Origin: Leucocoprinus leucothites
Lineage: Eukaryota > Basidiomycota > Agaricomycetes > Agaricales > Agaricaceae
Direction of reading: 5' to 3'
Assembly (NCBI GenBank): GCA_013368445.1
Contig: JAACJO010000012.1
Coordinates: forward strand, 868,001 to 932,000
DNA length: 64,000 bases
Positions 20,922 through 32,384 of the stretch are shown one piece after another. Below the pieces are notes generated by a model. The model was given only the letters and a program-made list of their open reading frames with translations, searched no databases and was not told where the DNA came from. The stretch's first letter is position 1. Every line of letters begins with the position of its first letter. The position numbers were made by a program, and so were the translations under genes.

Positions 20922-22476
20922 TCAGAAATACAGTCCAACCCACCCTCGACTATTCACACGAACTCTATCCTTTCCATCCTTGCTGCCAACATAATAATTC
21001 CACTGCTCATCTTCCTGCACCTCGCTTGCATCCAACTTCTCCATCCCAATCCCCTCCAACTCCTTCGCATCAACCGCAAGGAGTCCACCAAACCCAGAAT
21101 CCTTATACGTAAACTCCATCGGTCCATTCCTCGACGAGATATGCGTCGCATCAATCGGCCTCCTCGCACCCTTGTTGGAATGTATAACCACATTCGTGCG
21201 TCCAGCACCAGTCGTCGTATCCAGTGAAACTACCTCTGGGTTCTTGTCCTTCGGTGGTTCAGGGTAAACATCCACATGCAGCACACCATCCCCTCTCTGC
21301 GTTGTCAAATCCGTCTCATCCACAACCGCAACATCACCTACAATCCATCCTCTCGTCAACTGTAAACTCAACTTGTCCGCCTTGATAGAACTCGAGCTCT
21401 GTATAATATTCCCTTCATCGTTCGTGAACAACGTCACGAACAAACCCTCCAATTTGATCTTTGCATTCTCGTCAAACTTGATATGCGTATGTGTGTGCGA
21501 GCCAAGATGGAGTTTCTTCAACGAGGGAGGAACAAACATCTTCACATCATACCGCAAGCATGCCCCGGGGTTGTCTTTTGGTGCATGTGGCATCGTAATA
21601 ATCGACATGCTATTGAACAGCCGGCCATCGCTGTCCAACGCAGGCATCTTAATGATCGACTTCTGAACGAGATCTTTATCATTGGACCGGAGTGTAATTT
21701 GATATCGGACGTTTGAAGAGTCGGAAGATGCAGAAGTGACAGTGATGGTGCCCACCGCACCACCTCGGAAATCGACTCCGTGGTCGAATCGCTCAGGGTG
21801 TATGGCTGCGTCGAGAGTGAGGGTATGTGTGTCATTGTAGAGGTATGAAGCGGAGTGGCATCCCAGTGAGGTGCTGAATTCGGGGAGGTGTTCGAGTCCT
21901 TTTACAGGGGGTGGAGGCTCCTATTTAAGTGTTTAAGGCGTGGTTAAATCAGAAAGGGATAGATACAAACGTAGAACGCCCATGAGAGTAGCTTGTATGC
22001 CGAGAAAATGAGCGCGAAAAGTGCGGCGAGGCCTAACATCGTAGAAGGACTCTTCAAGCTATCAATGCAACAACATTTAGCATATTAATCACCACAATTC
22101 ACAGAGCAACCACAACCACTTACTTGAGGCCACAGCACTTCCACGTACTCCTCTTCTTCTGTCCCTGCCACCCAATTTTCTCTTCTTCCACATCCTCCAT
22201 GACAGCATCCGAATCATGAGTCAACAACCCAGCGCTCGCCTCAGCGTCCAAGTCAGCATTAGGTACCGTGTTATCGGTGTAACGCCCTTCAACGTGTCGT
22301 GTCGAGAGCGAGATTCGACTCTCAGCAGCTTCGTCCATTTGCACAGGTTTATCTATAGCGTCCTCTTGCTCAGCTGCTGTAACGATAGGAATTTGAGGAT
22401 TGAAATGCTACGCACATGATGCATCTCTCTCCTTCCCGCCATTAATCAAACCCTTTACTCTGTCAGCGAACGACAT
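20922..22476 (-). CDS. Single-pass membrane protein with a beta-rich C-terminal domain; family not recognised
   Basis: Four exons are inferred. The start at 22476 gives MSFADRVKGLINGGKERDAS. An acidic cytosolic segment follows, then a basic and Cys motif (KKRSTWKCCGL), one membrane helix (MLGLAALFALIFSAYKLLSW) and a large soluble domain of about 310 residues. That domain is rich in alternating polar and hydrophobic strands (YLYNDTHTLTLDAAI, GTITVTSASSDSSNVRYQIT, SSIKADKLSLQLTRGWIVGD) and ends DRVRVNSRGWVGLYF. This suggests type II topology with a beta-helix or beta-roll ectodomain like those of bacterial and fungal adhesin-type DUFs. I cannot name the family, and the role is unknown. Confidence 0.75.
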
Positions 22477-23755
22477 GATTTTTGTCCTATAGCCTTCAGA
22501 AAGAATTTCCCAAGACTATTGGTGTAAGCCGCAGGTAATAGCAAGAGACAACAACTCAAACGCGGCGGACTGGAAGTCTCAGCGGTTAAGCCCGGGGAAT
22601 GAAAGTCGAGGAGGGAAGGGGAAAGGCGCAAGGAAAGGGGATTGAACGGTTAATAACGGGGTTAGGTCCCAGCGCTAGTTCAAAAGAATGATGACAACAG
22701 TCACCACTACTTAATATATATAAAACGCCAGACGAAGATGTCAAAGTTTGAATGGTGAGCGAGCCTTCCGGCCGATACAAGCTCTTCTGGCCGTCGTGTA
22801 CCAATCGTGTCAACCAAGGCACGGATTCCGGTTCTGCCGATAAATGATAATTCTGATTAACGCCAGGGAGGTAACTGTTTTGTGAGAGAGATGATTGTCC
22901 ACGAGACATTTGTTGGTTGTTGGTAGGACATTGAGCGGTTGACGGCACCGAATTGAATGGAGGGGCGGGAATCAAAACCCGTCCAATCTTATCGGCACAA
23001 AAGCCGCGTCGTGTCAGCGGTATTTTCGAGATAAGTAGACCACGCGATGAGTCTTGTACATGTGGATTTGCGCAGCCAGTTTAGAGAATTGCATGCCATT
23101 CTGTCCAAGTCAAAGAAACCATCCACCACGCCAGAACTACCCAGAACTCTGAGTCACCCAAGATGTTAATTAAATGTCACTTCAGTTCGTCATCCCTTTC
23201 AAGTCGCTTGATGCCTAAGCCCAAGAAGGAGTCAAAAGGAGAGAGACGAAACATCAATCAGTTTCATCACAATGAAGCTTTATTTTCCATTCAGGAACAC
23301 AGGGGCTACTGCCAGCTTTAAATGACTCTCACGCTGGTGCTCGACCATCTCTGGACCATCCCCCTTTGTCGAGTAGGGAACAACTTGGCAGTTTCTTTCA
23401 CCCGACTGAGCGGGGGAAATGTATACTGTTAGCTTCTCCCACAGGATGGCCAAAATGCTTGTTAAGTATTGTGCCGGTTCCGCAGCAGTGATAGTGTTGC
23501 AGGCTGATGGAGACAGTCCACGGGCTACGAGATTCAAGGAATATTGAAGGCAGATGCACGGAGACCAGGTACTTTTCCCCATGGAATTTAAACAGTTGCA
23601 ATTGTGTGGCAGAGCAGGAGATCAAGAGTTTGATAAAAGGTATAAAAGGTATAACCAAAAAAATATGCATCAAATATATCTATCCGTCCCTCAGCTCTCC
23701 AGAGCGAAAATTCAAGAAACAGGAATTCATCAATATCGTGATAATCGTGACAATC
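22477..23755. other. Intergenic, about 1.3 kb
   Basis: This holds the upstream region of the beta-rich membrane protein and the 3' flank of bleomycin hydrolase. An AT-rich TATA-like tract (TTTTATATATATTAA read on the minus strand) lies near 22711-22725, about 240 bp upstream of the 22476 start. A 129-codon minus-strand ORF at 22586-22975 has no recognisable features. Confidence 0.45.
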
Positions 23756-25585
23756 TCATGCTAGGGTGCCCTGTAGGAACGGGACGGTTAGACGTGGTTC
23801 GGGTTACACGGAAAGGACTACAACACATACCATAGGATCCCAAGGTGGCAACACAACTCTCTCCTTAGATTCGAAAACAGCGACAAGTTCCTTGGGCGCC
23901 AGCGCTTTCGGAACTACAACTTGATAGACGAATCTTATCGAAATATATTAGCATCACTGCAGGCATAGTTCCAGTAACTGGCACAGCTTACTCTTCAAAC
24001 CATTTATCAGTCATAACCATATAACCCTCTTGGCCAGATGCCTCTCCCCAAGAGTTCTCGACCTTGTAGCGGATAGGCCGGCCGGCAGAGTCAAGATGGA
24101 CACCAGAGATGACCATGGCGTGTGTCATTGAGGATTCACCGATTTGGAGGCGCTGAGCCTTGGTAAGGCCAAGCTTGATGTCAAAGGCATTCTGTAGTTA
24201 AAGTAGACGTTAATTCATCAGAAAAACACACGAAGGTCACCCGATGTAAAGGAATTCTGACCTCGTATTCGTATAGTGCGGGGTCCATGATACCAGCAGC
24301 ACTGTCTGAGAACTTCCCAACATCACACCCGAAGAAGACGGGTTGACCGGCTTTGATCATCTGCTCATGACTTGAGCTGGGTTGGTAAAAGAATTCGATT
24401 ATATGACTGACCTTTACAATAACGTTCTTCATATTCTCAATCTCGGTATTGACGTCTATACTGGGATCAGTACCACAGTCTGTGTTTCGTCCATGGACTT
24501 ACAAAGAACTGGGCGGCCACCCCAGATGTTACCAAGCTTGTCAACGGTGTAGAGCTTGGAATATTCATTTCGAGGGTCATTTATGAGAGAGAAACACTCG
24601 GAGGGCTATGTAATCCCTATGAGTCCTGTATCTATACAGAAGGGAAGAAACGCACCGAGTATGGCTTGCTCCCGAACTCTTCGTAAAATTGCCTGGGTGA
24701 GCCTTCCCAGCGACCAGCCTTGCCATCAGCGTCAATATACTCCCAAACAAATTTCCTTGTCGGTCTTGGGGGAACACCGAGAGTAGCCGTCATAATCATG
24801 TACACCTCTCTAATCAGCTCTTCCTTCTTCGCTCTCAGTGTAGCAAGAATTGTATCCTCCATGACATCAGCTTCACGCAGTGACGAGGACAAATCACGAA
24901 GAATCAATGCGTGCTCGCGTAACTTGGTCTTCAGAAGGTTGTTGAGAGGACCGGACAGCGAAGAGTGTAAAGATTCGGGATAGAGAGATTGTGGGACAAT
25001 GCCGTAGTTTTCCATGAGGTTGACCACCATGTCCCATTGACCGCCATCTGAAATGAGGTCGCCGGAGAGGTGGTTAATGAGTCGGTCCTCGACGGGAAGG
25101 TCCGCGTGCTCGATCATGAGTTCGAGGTAGTAGTTGGCTTTGTTTAGTTTGTCCCAGAAGAACAAGTACGACTATCCGACCTTCAGTTTTTGGTTGTGGC
25201 TCAAAACAAGATTTCTATTGCTCACCTGAGAGAGCTGGAACTCCTTCAGCTTAAACTTCTTCATGATGTTGTATCGTAGCACATTGGTAGTAGCAAAGAG
25301 CCAACATCGGCCACTACTTTTCTGGTTTGTGATAGGACCGGTCTTGAAGTCAATGACATTGTTGAAAACGTGCTGGTCGGTAATATTAGCAGAGCGAGAG
25401 GTCAAAGCAGATCGGATATCCGAATGCGAAAGGATAGTCCTGGCTAGCTGTGCTTTGGAGTCGCTAGCGGCAGTAGTCTCCCAGGAGGATACGTGGTCTA
25501 GGGTCAATTGACCACTGCTGGAGAGGGGCACGGTAACCTGGAGCCGTGACATTGAGGCATCGAGTTCCTTAAGTTCCTTTGTCAT
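23756..25585 (-). CDS. LAP3: Bleomycin hydrolase (cysteine aminopeptidase, family C1B)
   Basis: This is a homohexameric papain-fold cysteine aminopeptidase that also hydrolyses bleomycin and homocysteine thiolactone. The catalytic triad is visible: Cys in TNQKSSGRCWLFATTNVL, His in SSMTHAMVISGVHLD and Asn in KVENSWGEASGQ. Family blocks lie between them (LFFWDKLNKANYYLELMIEH, GGQWDMVVNLMENYGIVPQ, VFFGCDVGKFSD). After PWDPM a final intron gives GTLA and the stop at 23756. This restores the short C-terminal arm that in yeast regulates the active site. The in-frame start is 25585 (MTKELKELDASMSRLQ). A second ATG at 25659 (MGNTPSS) is out of frame by one base (see findings). Confidence 0.93.
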
Positions 25586-26673
25586 CTTGACTTTCTCATT
25601 GAATTCGTTTGAAGTAGTGCTTGTGGGGCAGGGATTCTGGAGGATGGTGTGTTGCCCATGATGACGGATGAAGAGGAAGAAGTACTCGGCAGGAACTAGG
25701 GCGGTGCGGGGCGAAACGCGTTTAATAGGCCCTGCTAAGCTGGCTAGATAAGGTTAAAGCACATGTGCGGGCATACGAATAGCGTCTTATCGTCCCAAGA
25801 TAGCCGTCAACAACCACATGATGACATGCCGAATGACCGCCTGCCAACGAACAGCGCCTAAACACGTCAGGAAAGATAATTCAGCGACCCGGGCTCTAAA
25901 GGCGATGTTCCGTCGTGGTGACCGAGTGTTTGAACTGTTCAGATAGCGGATCAGTAGAAAGAGGGTCCATGGGACCGTATCATGCCATTCGTAAGTGCAA
26001 AAACCAGGACAGGAGAACGGTCGATTTCATGTTGTTGTAGACCTTGCTTAAATTAACTGCGTTTACCAGGAGTTCGACGTAACATTAAGCATCTAAAGGG
26101 GCAGCAGAGTTTACCTACTTATCAATAACCGCAAGAGAACCTCCTCCTCTACACTTTAAATATACAGCCTATTTGTCTCCAGGGCTCGGCTCGTAAGTTA
26201 CAAGATGATGCGTAGGAACACTGCGTGTTGTATGTTTTGGAGTCAGCAGACCAGCAACAGAGTGGAGGCGCCGGGAACTTTGATAGCCGAAACCGGCTGA
26301 TCCTAACATGGGGTACCGCATCACGGCGCCCGTCAACAAGCTTCCACTCCCCTGTTTTGCTCAAACTGCACTGTGGCTGGGAGGACGTACTATCCGCGTC
26401 GCTTATATACTTTTCGAGATCCTGACGCCCCACCGAACGCGGAAGAAGACGTGCAATTGGATGCAGCATGCTCCGAAAAAAAAAGACAGTTCATCGGTCC
26501 AAGCCCTAAGGTACCAATCCTTGGTCCCTCCACCTGTGAAGGGAAAAAACTTCATACGCTCCCAGGACCGCTGTCGGCGCCACTGAATAGGTTTAGATCA
26601 CCTTCTTGAATAAACACACGCCTACTTGACTTGTTGGTCACCTCTCTTGCACTTGTACCGTCACCTCCTCGCT
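25586..26673. promoter_or_regulatory. Divergent upstream region, bleomycin hydrolase / paraoxonase-like gene
   Basis: About 1.09 kb between divergent starts. A 10-bp perfect palindrome (GCACATGTGC) lies at 25759-25768. A few short ORFs (26149-26469 minus and others) are not supported. No gene is seen. Confidence 0.4.
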
Positions 26674-28221
26674 ATGGCACGAATAATCCTGAATGCCTTA
26701 GCCGTCCTGGCTGCACTAGCAGCTGCTTTTTATCAGTTTTATCTCAAGGACATGCTTGTCATCCTGGGTTATAACCGGGTTGTCCAACGCATCGGTAACG
26801 AGAGGTGTCAGAAGGTGCCTGGGCTCCGGGCTTGCGAGAGTGAGCCTATCTTAGTTCATTATCCATCAAAACCATAGTGACATTCTCCAGAAATAAGTCT
26901 CCATCAGCCATCCGGTCAACTCTTTCTCGCCTGCTCTGAACCTGACCGCCGAATTCTATGGCTACCTGCCGCATTGTACTTAAACCCAGCTGGAGCATCA
27001 CAAGACTACGTTGCGATCTATGACCCTAAGACCACCAAAATCACAAAACTCAAACTCTCAGGAGTCGATGATGGTTTCGATTTCTCATCGCATGGCATGG
27101 ATGTTGTCCCATCAGCTTCAAATCCCTCAGAATTATTCGTATATCTTGTCAATCACAGGCCACCGAAAGGACTGGATGCTCGGCAATGGGGCGCTGACTC
27201 AGTTCTGGAGATCTTCAAGCACAAGATTGGAGATGACAAGCTCACACATATCAAGACCATACAAAGTTCACTCATGATAGCGCCAAACGATGTTGTCGGC
27301 TCGGATGATGGTACTAGTCTCTACTTCACCAACGACAACGGTCAGAAGACTGGTATCGTAAGCCCTTCGTACTGATTCAAATTTTTTCATCTCTGAGATC
27401 ATCATCCGAATAGAAAAGGCAGATTGGTGTTTTCCTGAAGCGTAAAGCGACTTCTGTCGTTTATTGTCACATTCAAGAAGGTTGCAAATACGCTGCTCGG
27501 AACATGTTCAGTAACAATGGAATTGTCCGCGCTTCCAACGGCACCTTCTACGTAGCTCATACATTGTCTGGTGGCCTTTCGATCCTCGAGGAACAATCCG
27601 ATAATACTTTGGTCATTACCGACCACATTCAAACTGGTGAGTCCATGCTCTTAGTCCCACTCTCCGAAACGAAGCTGTTAGGACACTACGAGCTCATCTT
27701 CATCATATTTGTACTCACAAATGCCTATGCAGAATATCCGATGGACAACCTTTCACTTGATTCCGAAGGCCACGTATGGGCTGCAGGTGATATCTCCTGT
27801 CATTCTCATTCTTCTCTGCTTCGGCTGAAATGAGATGAAATTCACAGGGTTCCCTAATTTACTGGAGATCTTCAACAGGTATTTTGTCGATCCTAGTATC
27901 CTCACTGCTTCCTGTGCCCTGCGCTTCTCTATCAACACGGGTCCGAATGCGTTCTACGGCGAGAAGTACAAAGTTGACAAAGTGGGTCCACCCATGCATT
28001 CTTTTGACTGGTCAACCACTCAGCTCGTATATACGTTAGGTCTTTGAGGATGATGGCCGCATCGCATCTGGAATCACAAGCGTAGTTCACGACGCCCAAC
28101 GCAAGAAGTTATTTCTCCACGGTCAGTCTGGTTCGAAATACGATGATCAACGCCTGACCCCGCCCCGGTTACTCTGCTAGGAATCCTCGCCTCACACCTC
28201 ACCATTTGCGATATGCCATGA
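26674..28221 (+). CDS. Paraoxonase/arylesterase-like calcium-dependent beta-propeller enzyme
   Basis: Members of the PON family are six-bladed propeller esterases/lactonases. The start at 26674 encodes a membrane anchor or signal segment (ILNALAVLAALAAAFYQFYL). At least six exons follow. Family-like motifs are GYNRVVQRIGNERCQKVPGL; SSHGMDVVPS; APNDVVGSDDGTSLYFTND, which matches the Asn-Asp metal-site strand of PON1; FSNNGIVRASNGTFYVAHTL; LSLDSEGHVWAAG; and a C-terminal blade, VFEDDGRIASGITSVVHD. A last intron leads to ILASHLTICDMP and the stop at 28219. The natural substrate is unknown; lactone hydrolysis is only inferred. Exon limits in the middle are approximate. Confidence 0.83.
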
Positions 28222-28429
28222 TTGATTGATGTTTCTTGTGCTCCGGATCGGCCTAGAACCAACCGACTTTATGTACTTTCAAATATGCGAGAGGAAACGA
28301 TTCGCCACGTTGCATAATTAATGATGAGGAAAAGACATGCACCATGTTTTTGAAATGATATAGCACAGAGCATACTGGCAAGACATTAAGCTACTGCACG
28401 CCTGGGAGGAAGGTATCGAAAAGTATGCC

Positions 28430-29430
28430 CTAATCCCAGCCACTTGTAGCCGCCTGGGTGTCACCTCCCCAATTAGCAGTGCCCGTCGCGGGCTCTGCCG
28501 CCCAGTCAGTGCCTGGAGTAGGCTCGGCCGCCCAGTCGAGACTGACTTCAATTCGATGTTATTCAGAAATCACGATGTGAAGACTAGTGAAATGATACTT
28601 ACCTGCCTCGGTAGGGTTGATAGCGCCAGCTTGATGTCCACCACCAACATCCCATTGATCGGGCTGAGCAGTAGTTTCTTCGGCACCAGCAGCAGCGAGG
28701 GCAGCCTTGGCCGCAGCCTCCTCCTGTTGCTGCTTCTCAACCTCCTCGGGATCTCTGTAGAAGAACATATCGACCATGACATTCCAACCGTCGCTTGTCC
28801 TGGGGATCGTGCCACGGAGCCTCAACACTTCACGGGCAAGCAGCCACCAGATGAGACCTATCGCGTGCTTGGTTTTGTTGTTTGTGGGAATGGCAACATC
28901 GACGAATTTGAGGGGAGCATCGGTGTCACAAAGAGCGATAACGGGAATATTGACGTAGGAGGCCTCGCGGATGGCCTGGTGGTCCACACGGGGGTCGGTG
29001 ACTATGATAAGACGGGGCTCCTTGAACGAACGGGTGATGTAGTTGGTGAAGGAACCAGGGGTAAAACGACCGGCGATGGCTTGAGCACCAGTGTTGGCGG
29101 CAAATTTCAGGACAGCACGATGACCGTAGGGGCGTGCAGAAATGACACAGATATCGTTAGGGTTCTCGATAGCAGCGATGATACGAGCAGCGAAAACAAG
29201 CTTCTCCCAAGTCTTGCCAATGTTAAGGATGTGAATGCCTGTGGACCGCGGAGTAGGTGTATGATTGCGACTCTCATGTTGATATCAGACGCACCGTCAG
29301 CTCTCCTCTTCCAGACGTATGGCTCCATCTGCTTGTCGCAGTTTTTGGTTCCAATGTGGCATTGAGCAGCCAATAAAAGCTGGATCTCTTCCTCGGTTGC
29401 ACTCAGACAGGACGGTAATTTTGAAGCCAT
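28430..29430 (-). CDS. RPS0: 40S ribosomal protein S0 (uS2, RPSA/laminin-receptor family)
   Basis: uS2 sits on the head/body junction of the small subunit and is needed for 20S rRNA maturation. The start at 29430 gives [20 protein letters not shown] and [20 protein letters not shown]. An intron follows after KRRADG, then [60 protein letters not shown] and [20 protein letters not shown]. The tail is Ala/Glu-rich ([20 protein letters not shown]). A last exon after an intron gives [18 protein letters not shown] and ends ATSGWD at 28430, with tandem WAAEP motifs typical of eukaryotic RPSA tails. This is one of the surest calls in the window. Confidence 0.96.
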
Positions 29431-29944
29431 ATTGTGTTAAACCTGCAAAAGTAGTAAAGGTGCAAGGTCAGATCAACATCCAAGACAGATCGAGTGCATC
29501 CACCCCAAAACATGCACGAATCGAGTCGTTTTTGCGCAGAGGGTACTATATGTCATGAATAAAACGTACCGTGCAGCTCTTGCTAGCTTGAGGACGGCTT
29601 CGACGACGTTCACGGTCGGTTTTTGAAGACTTGGCTGTGGTGTCGTCCACACAAGTTTGCCAGATTGGGTCAATCTTTGTTCCCACGCTTCTCATTTCAT
29701 TCATTCGGAAGTCCAGATTACATACCCTCAAATCAGACTCGTATCTCGTCCCGGATGCGTTCGGCAACACTGTGAAAAAGTGCAATTCCATACAATTTAT
29801 TCCACCAATATACTTTTTTTGATTCGTTGTGCAAAATAATGTGCTAGGATAATATACATGTGTGGTTGTTATACGTCCAGGATTGTGTTATAATACAGTT
29901 GCTCCGTGAGGGAAATCCAAAATGTCACTCAGATGGTCGGTCCA
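29431..29944. promoter_or_regulatory. RPS0 upstream region
   Basis: About 510 bp between the RPS0 start and the 3' end of the DUF6533 gene. It should contain the RPS0 promoter and 5' UTR. No clear TATA box is seen. Short ORFs here are not supported. Confidence 0.4.
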
Positions 29945-31234
29945 CTACAGATATATGGTATCAATCGAGTCTGCTATTGTGTCCAATTCAGGCGCGTGCG
30001 CGTTCTCCGATGAGCAAACATCCACCAGAGAAATATGAAAGTTGATGGTTAGCCTACAGCTCTTAATATAGTCAATAAGACTCTCGACAGACGCAATGAT
30101 CGGTAAATGCAAAACTTACTGCGCAAGATACAATGGCCAAAAACCATCTACGTCACGGTTGTCAATATAGGCATGTCGTTCGTCTATTTAATCTACGCAC
30201 GAATCGATTATTGGCACGAATCGATCGGTGATTGCGGACAAGAGGGTCCACACAGTGACCGCTAATCAAGACGTATCAATACCTTGTTTCGATGCTTATT
30301 CCAAGGATAGCTTGACGCACAGATCATTACAGAAAAACCAATTGATTCTTCTTGAAGTACGAGCTTCGGATAGGGACTGAAAGGGTAAATCTTGGCCTTG
30401 AAAGAGTTATATTTAATAACCGTCAGGAGTAGAACGGTACTTTGAGAGAGCATTGCGGCGATACTGCCGTCACGGGTCATCACCATACTATTGATCAAAG
30501 ATAGAGGTGAGGCGCACCCGAAATAAACGAAAGAATTTGGGCCCCTTTCGGTAGCACCTTGCTGCATTTTGGGAGTACTAAATTTTTGGTCGTTGAAAAG
30601 GCCGGTTATTGCGAGCGACACCTCACACACGAGGAAAGCTGCAAATGTGCATGCAATCCAGTTGGGACGTCCATATAGCGCATAAACTATTAGCAAGACA
30701 CTTGTATCAACATCACCGAATGCTCGGACACTAGTAAATCCTTACCTCGTACCATGAGCATCAGCTCAAGGGACATTATGAGGGAGCCTGCAATAATAAC
30801 CTGGCATGAGAACCAGTTGTCAAAAGGGGGCGGTAAGATCTCCTTGTGCATAAGTCCAAGTCTGTCGAAAGTACGGTTTATTCTATGCAATAAGATAAGA
30901 ATTAGTAAATCACTTTCAGTTAGTTTTCCAGATGGCTTACATACACGAGGGCCAGTAGTGCAAAGTAGCGAGCGAAAAGATAATGCCACTTTCTCCAGCA
31001 TGTGTGGGGTCGACTGAAAACACGATTAGGGTATTCCCTTTTTCGGGGAGAAAACGAGAGGATTACTTGCATCCAAATGTAATTGATCTCTTGCTCAAGC
31101 GTTATACAAATTTCGTAAACCAAGAATGCTAGAGAAGCAGCTGTTTACGAGGTAAGTTTCTTGCGTAGCTCACTGACATGAAATCACGAACCTCGTATGC
31201 TCTCCATCATGAATGACGGGTGAGAGCTGACCAT
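29945..31234 (-). CDS. DUF6533 multi-pass membrane protein
   Basis: This family of unknown function is abundant in Agaricomycetes and has a predicted seven-helix layout. The start at 31234 gives MVSSHPSFMMESIR, then an intron, then the DUF6533 core SLAFLVYEICITLEQEINYI and CWRKWHYLFARYFALLALVY. Later membrane segments are encoded by separate exons: WFSCQVIIAGSLIMSLELML, WIACTFAAFLVCEVSLAITG and SQSTVLLLTVIKY. The last exon probably carries the family-like SCRLTINF and ends TIYL at 29945. I chose this end over the earlier in-frame stop at 30262 because that motif is typical of the family C-terminus. Internal splice sites are tentative. Confidence 0.6.
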
Positions 31235-32384
31235 GATCACAATCAGCGGACTTCAATTGCAATTGTCCTTACCCTCTCGCGAGGGATGCAGAAGAGGTGC
31301 TCAGACCGAACCGTGGTGCGTACGCGCAAGCTGGGGGAATGGTCAGTCACCATTGGCTTGGTCTATATGACATTCAGGGGACGCCTCGTTGTAAGATTCA
31401 GCACGTTGCATATAGTTGGTGATACATAAAAGAACCGATTCTCCCATGAGTTTGATCATTGAGTAATCACGGATAGCTGTTGTTCTTCGGAGCGGCATGG
31501 TGTTATGGTGGAATCGTTGTAATCCTAGCAGTGAGATCCAGGACTGGATGCTGAAACAGGGACTGAATACTTATTGGCACCTAGGAAGGGTGTTGATAGG
31601 GTACCAATGTTTGCGTACATGCAAGCGCGACTAAATTAGCCTTGCTTGCTGTTTATGCTGTTGTGACTCGGGAACAGGGCTAGCGCGGCGGCGAATGCCT
31701 TGGGTTAACAGGTCTCGTACGGCAGCAGTTCGTAAACATAAAGCACTGTCGGTCTCTATCGAGGAATCCGCAAGTTACTCCGAGTCAGACATCGAGACCA
31801 CAGTCCGGGACCCTGCGGTCTGGAGGGATGAGCTTCCGTGAGAGTCGTCCATATCGCGTGGAGATTCTTCTGGAATGCAAAAGTGAAAGATCTATCGACA
31901 GGTGTGATTAGTTCATGAGCAGCAGGAACATGGCCATGGATGATGGATCTCGCGCACTGCCATAACAAGATGACGTCCAAATCATGCAGCTGCACGCGGT
32001 GTACGGTAGTCAAAGTTTAAATTTGGCGCCAATTGGGGCTATAATGAAAAAGACAGGTTAATCTCGTGGTTCTGCGGTGCTTAGTCGATTCTATAGTAGG
32101 CTCGGATGGTTGGAAGGATGAGAGGCAGAGGTTTGAAGAAATGAAATAGACGAAAGTAGATAACGCGTGAAGAATTCTCTCTCTAACGCGTGATGGACAA
32201 GGCCACGTGACCCAGCAAATACTCGATGCATTATTCAGTGCACGCACTCACCTGAACTTGGAGCCACCTACCGTGTACTTCATCCCAGTTTGTCTCTTCT
32301 GGCCACGGACATCTCGGCGTCTCATATTCATACTCGCTGTATACTTTTGTTGCAACAGCTACAGAACCTCTATCGAGCCTACCA
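31235..32384. promoter_or_regulatory. Divergent upstream region, DUF6533 gene / CTR9
   Basis: About 1.15 kb between divergent start codons. Only short, unsupported ORFs occur. I see no repeat or mobile element. Confidence 0.4.

Noticed and set aside
22586..22975. Minus-strand ORF of 129 codons (start MIPAPPF)
   Set aside because: There is no recognisable family, and an AT-rich TATA-like tract lies within it. It is more likely promoter sequence.
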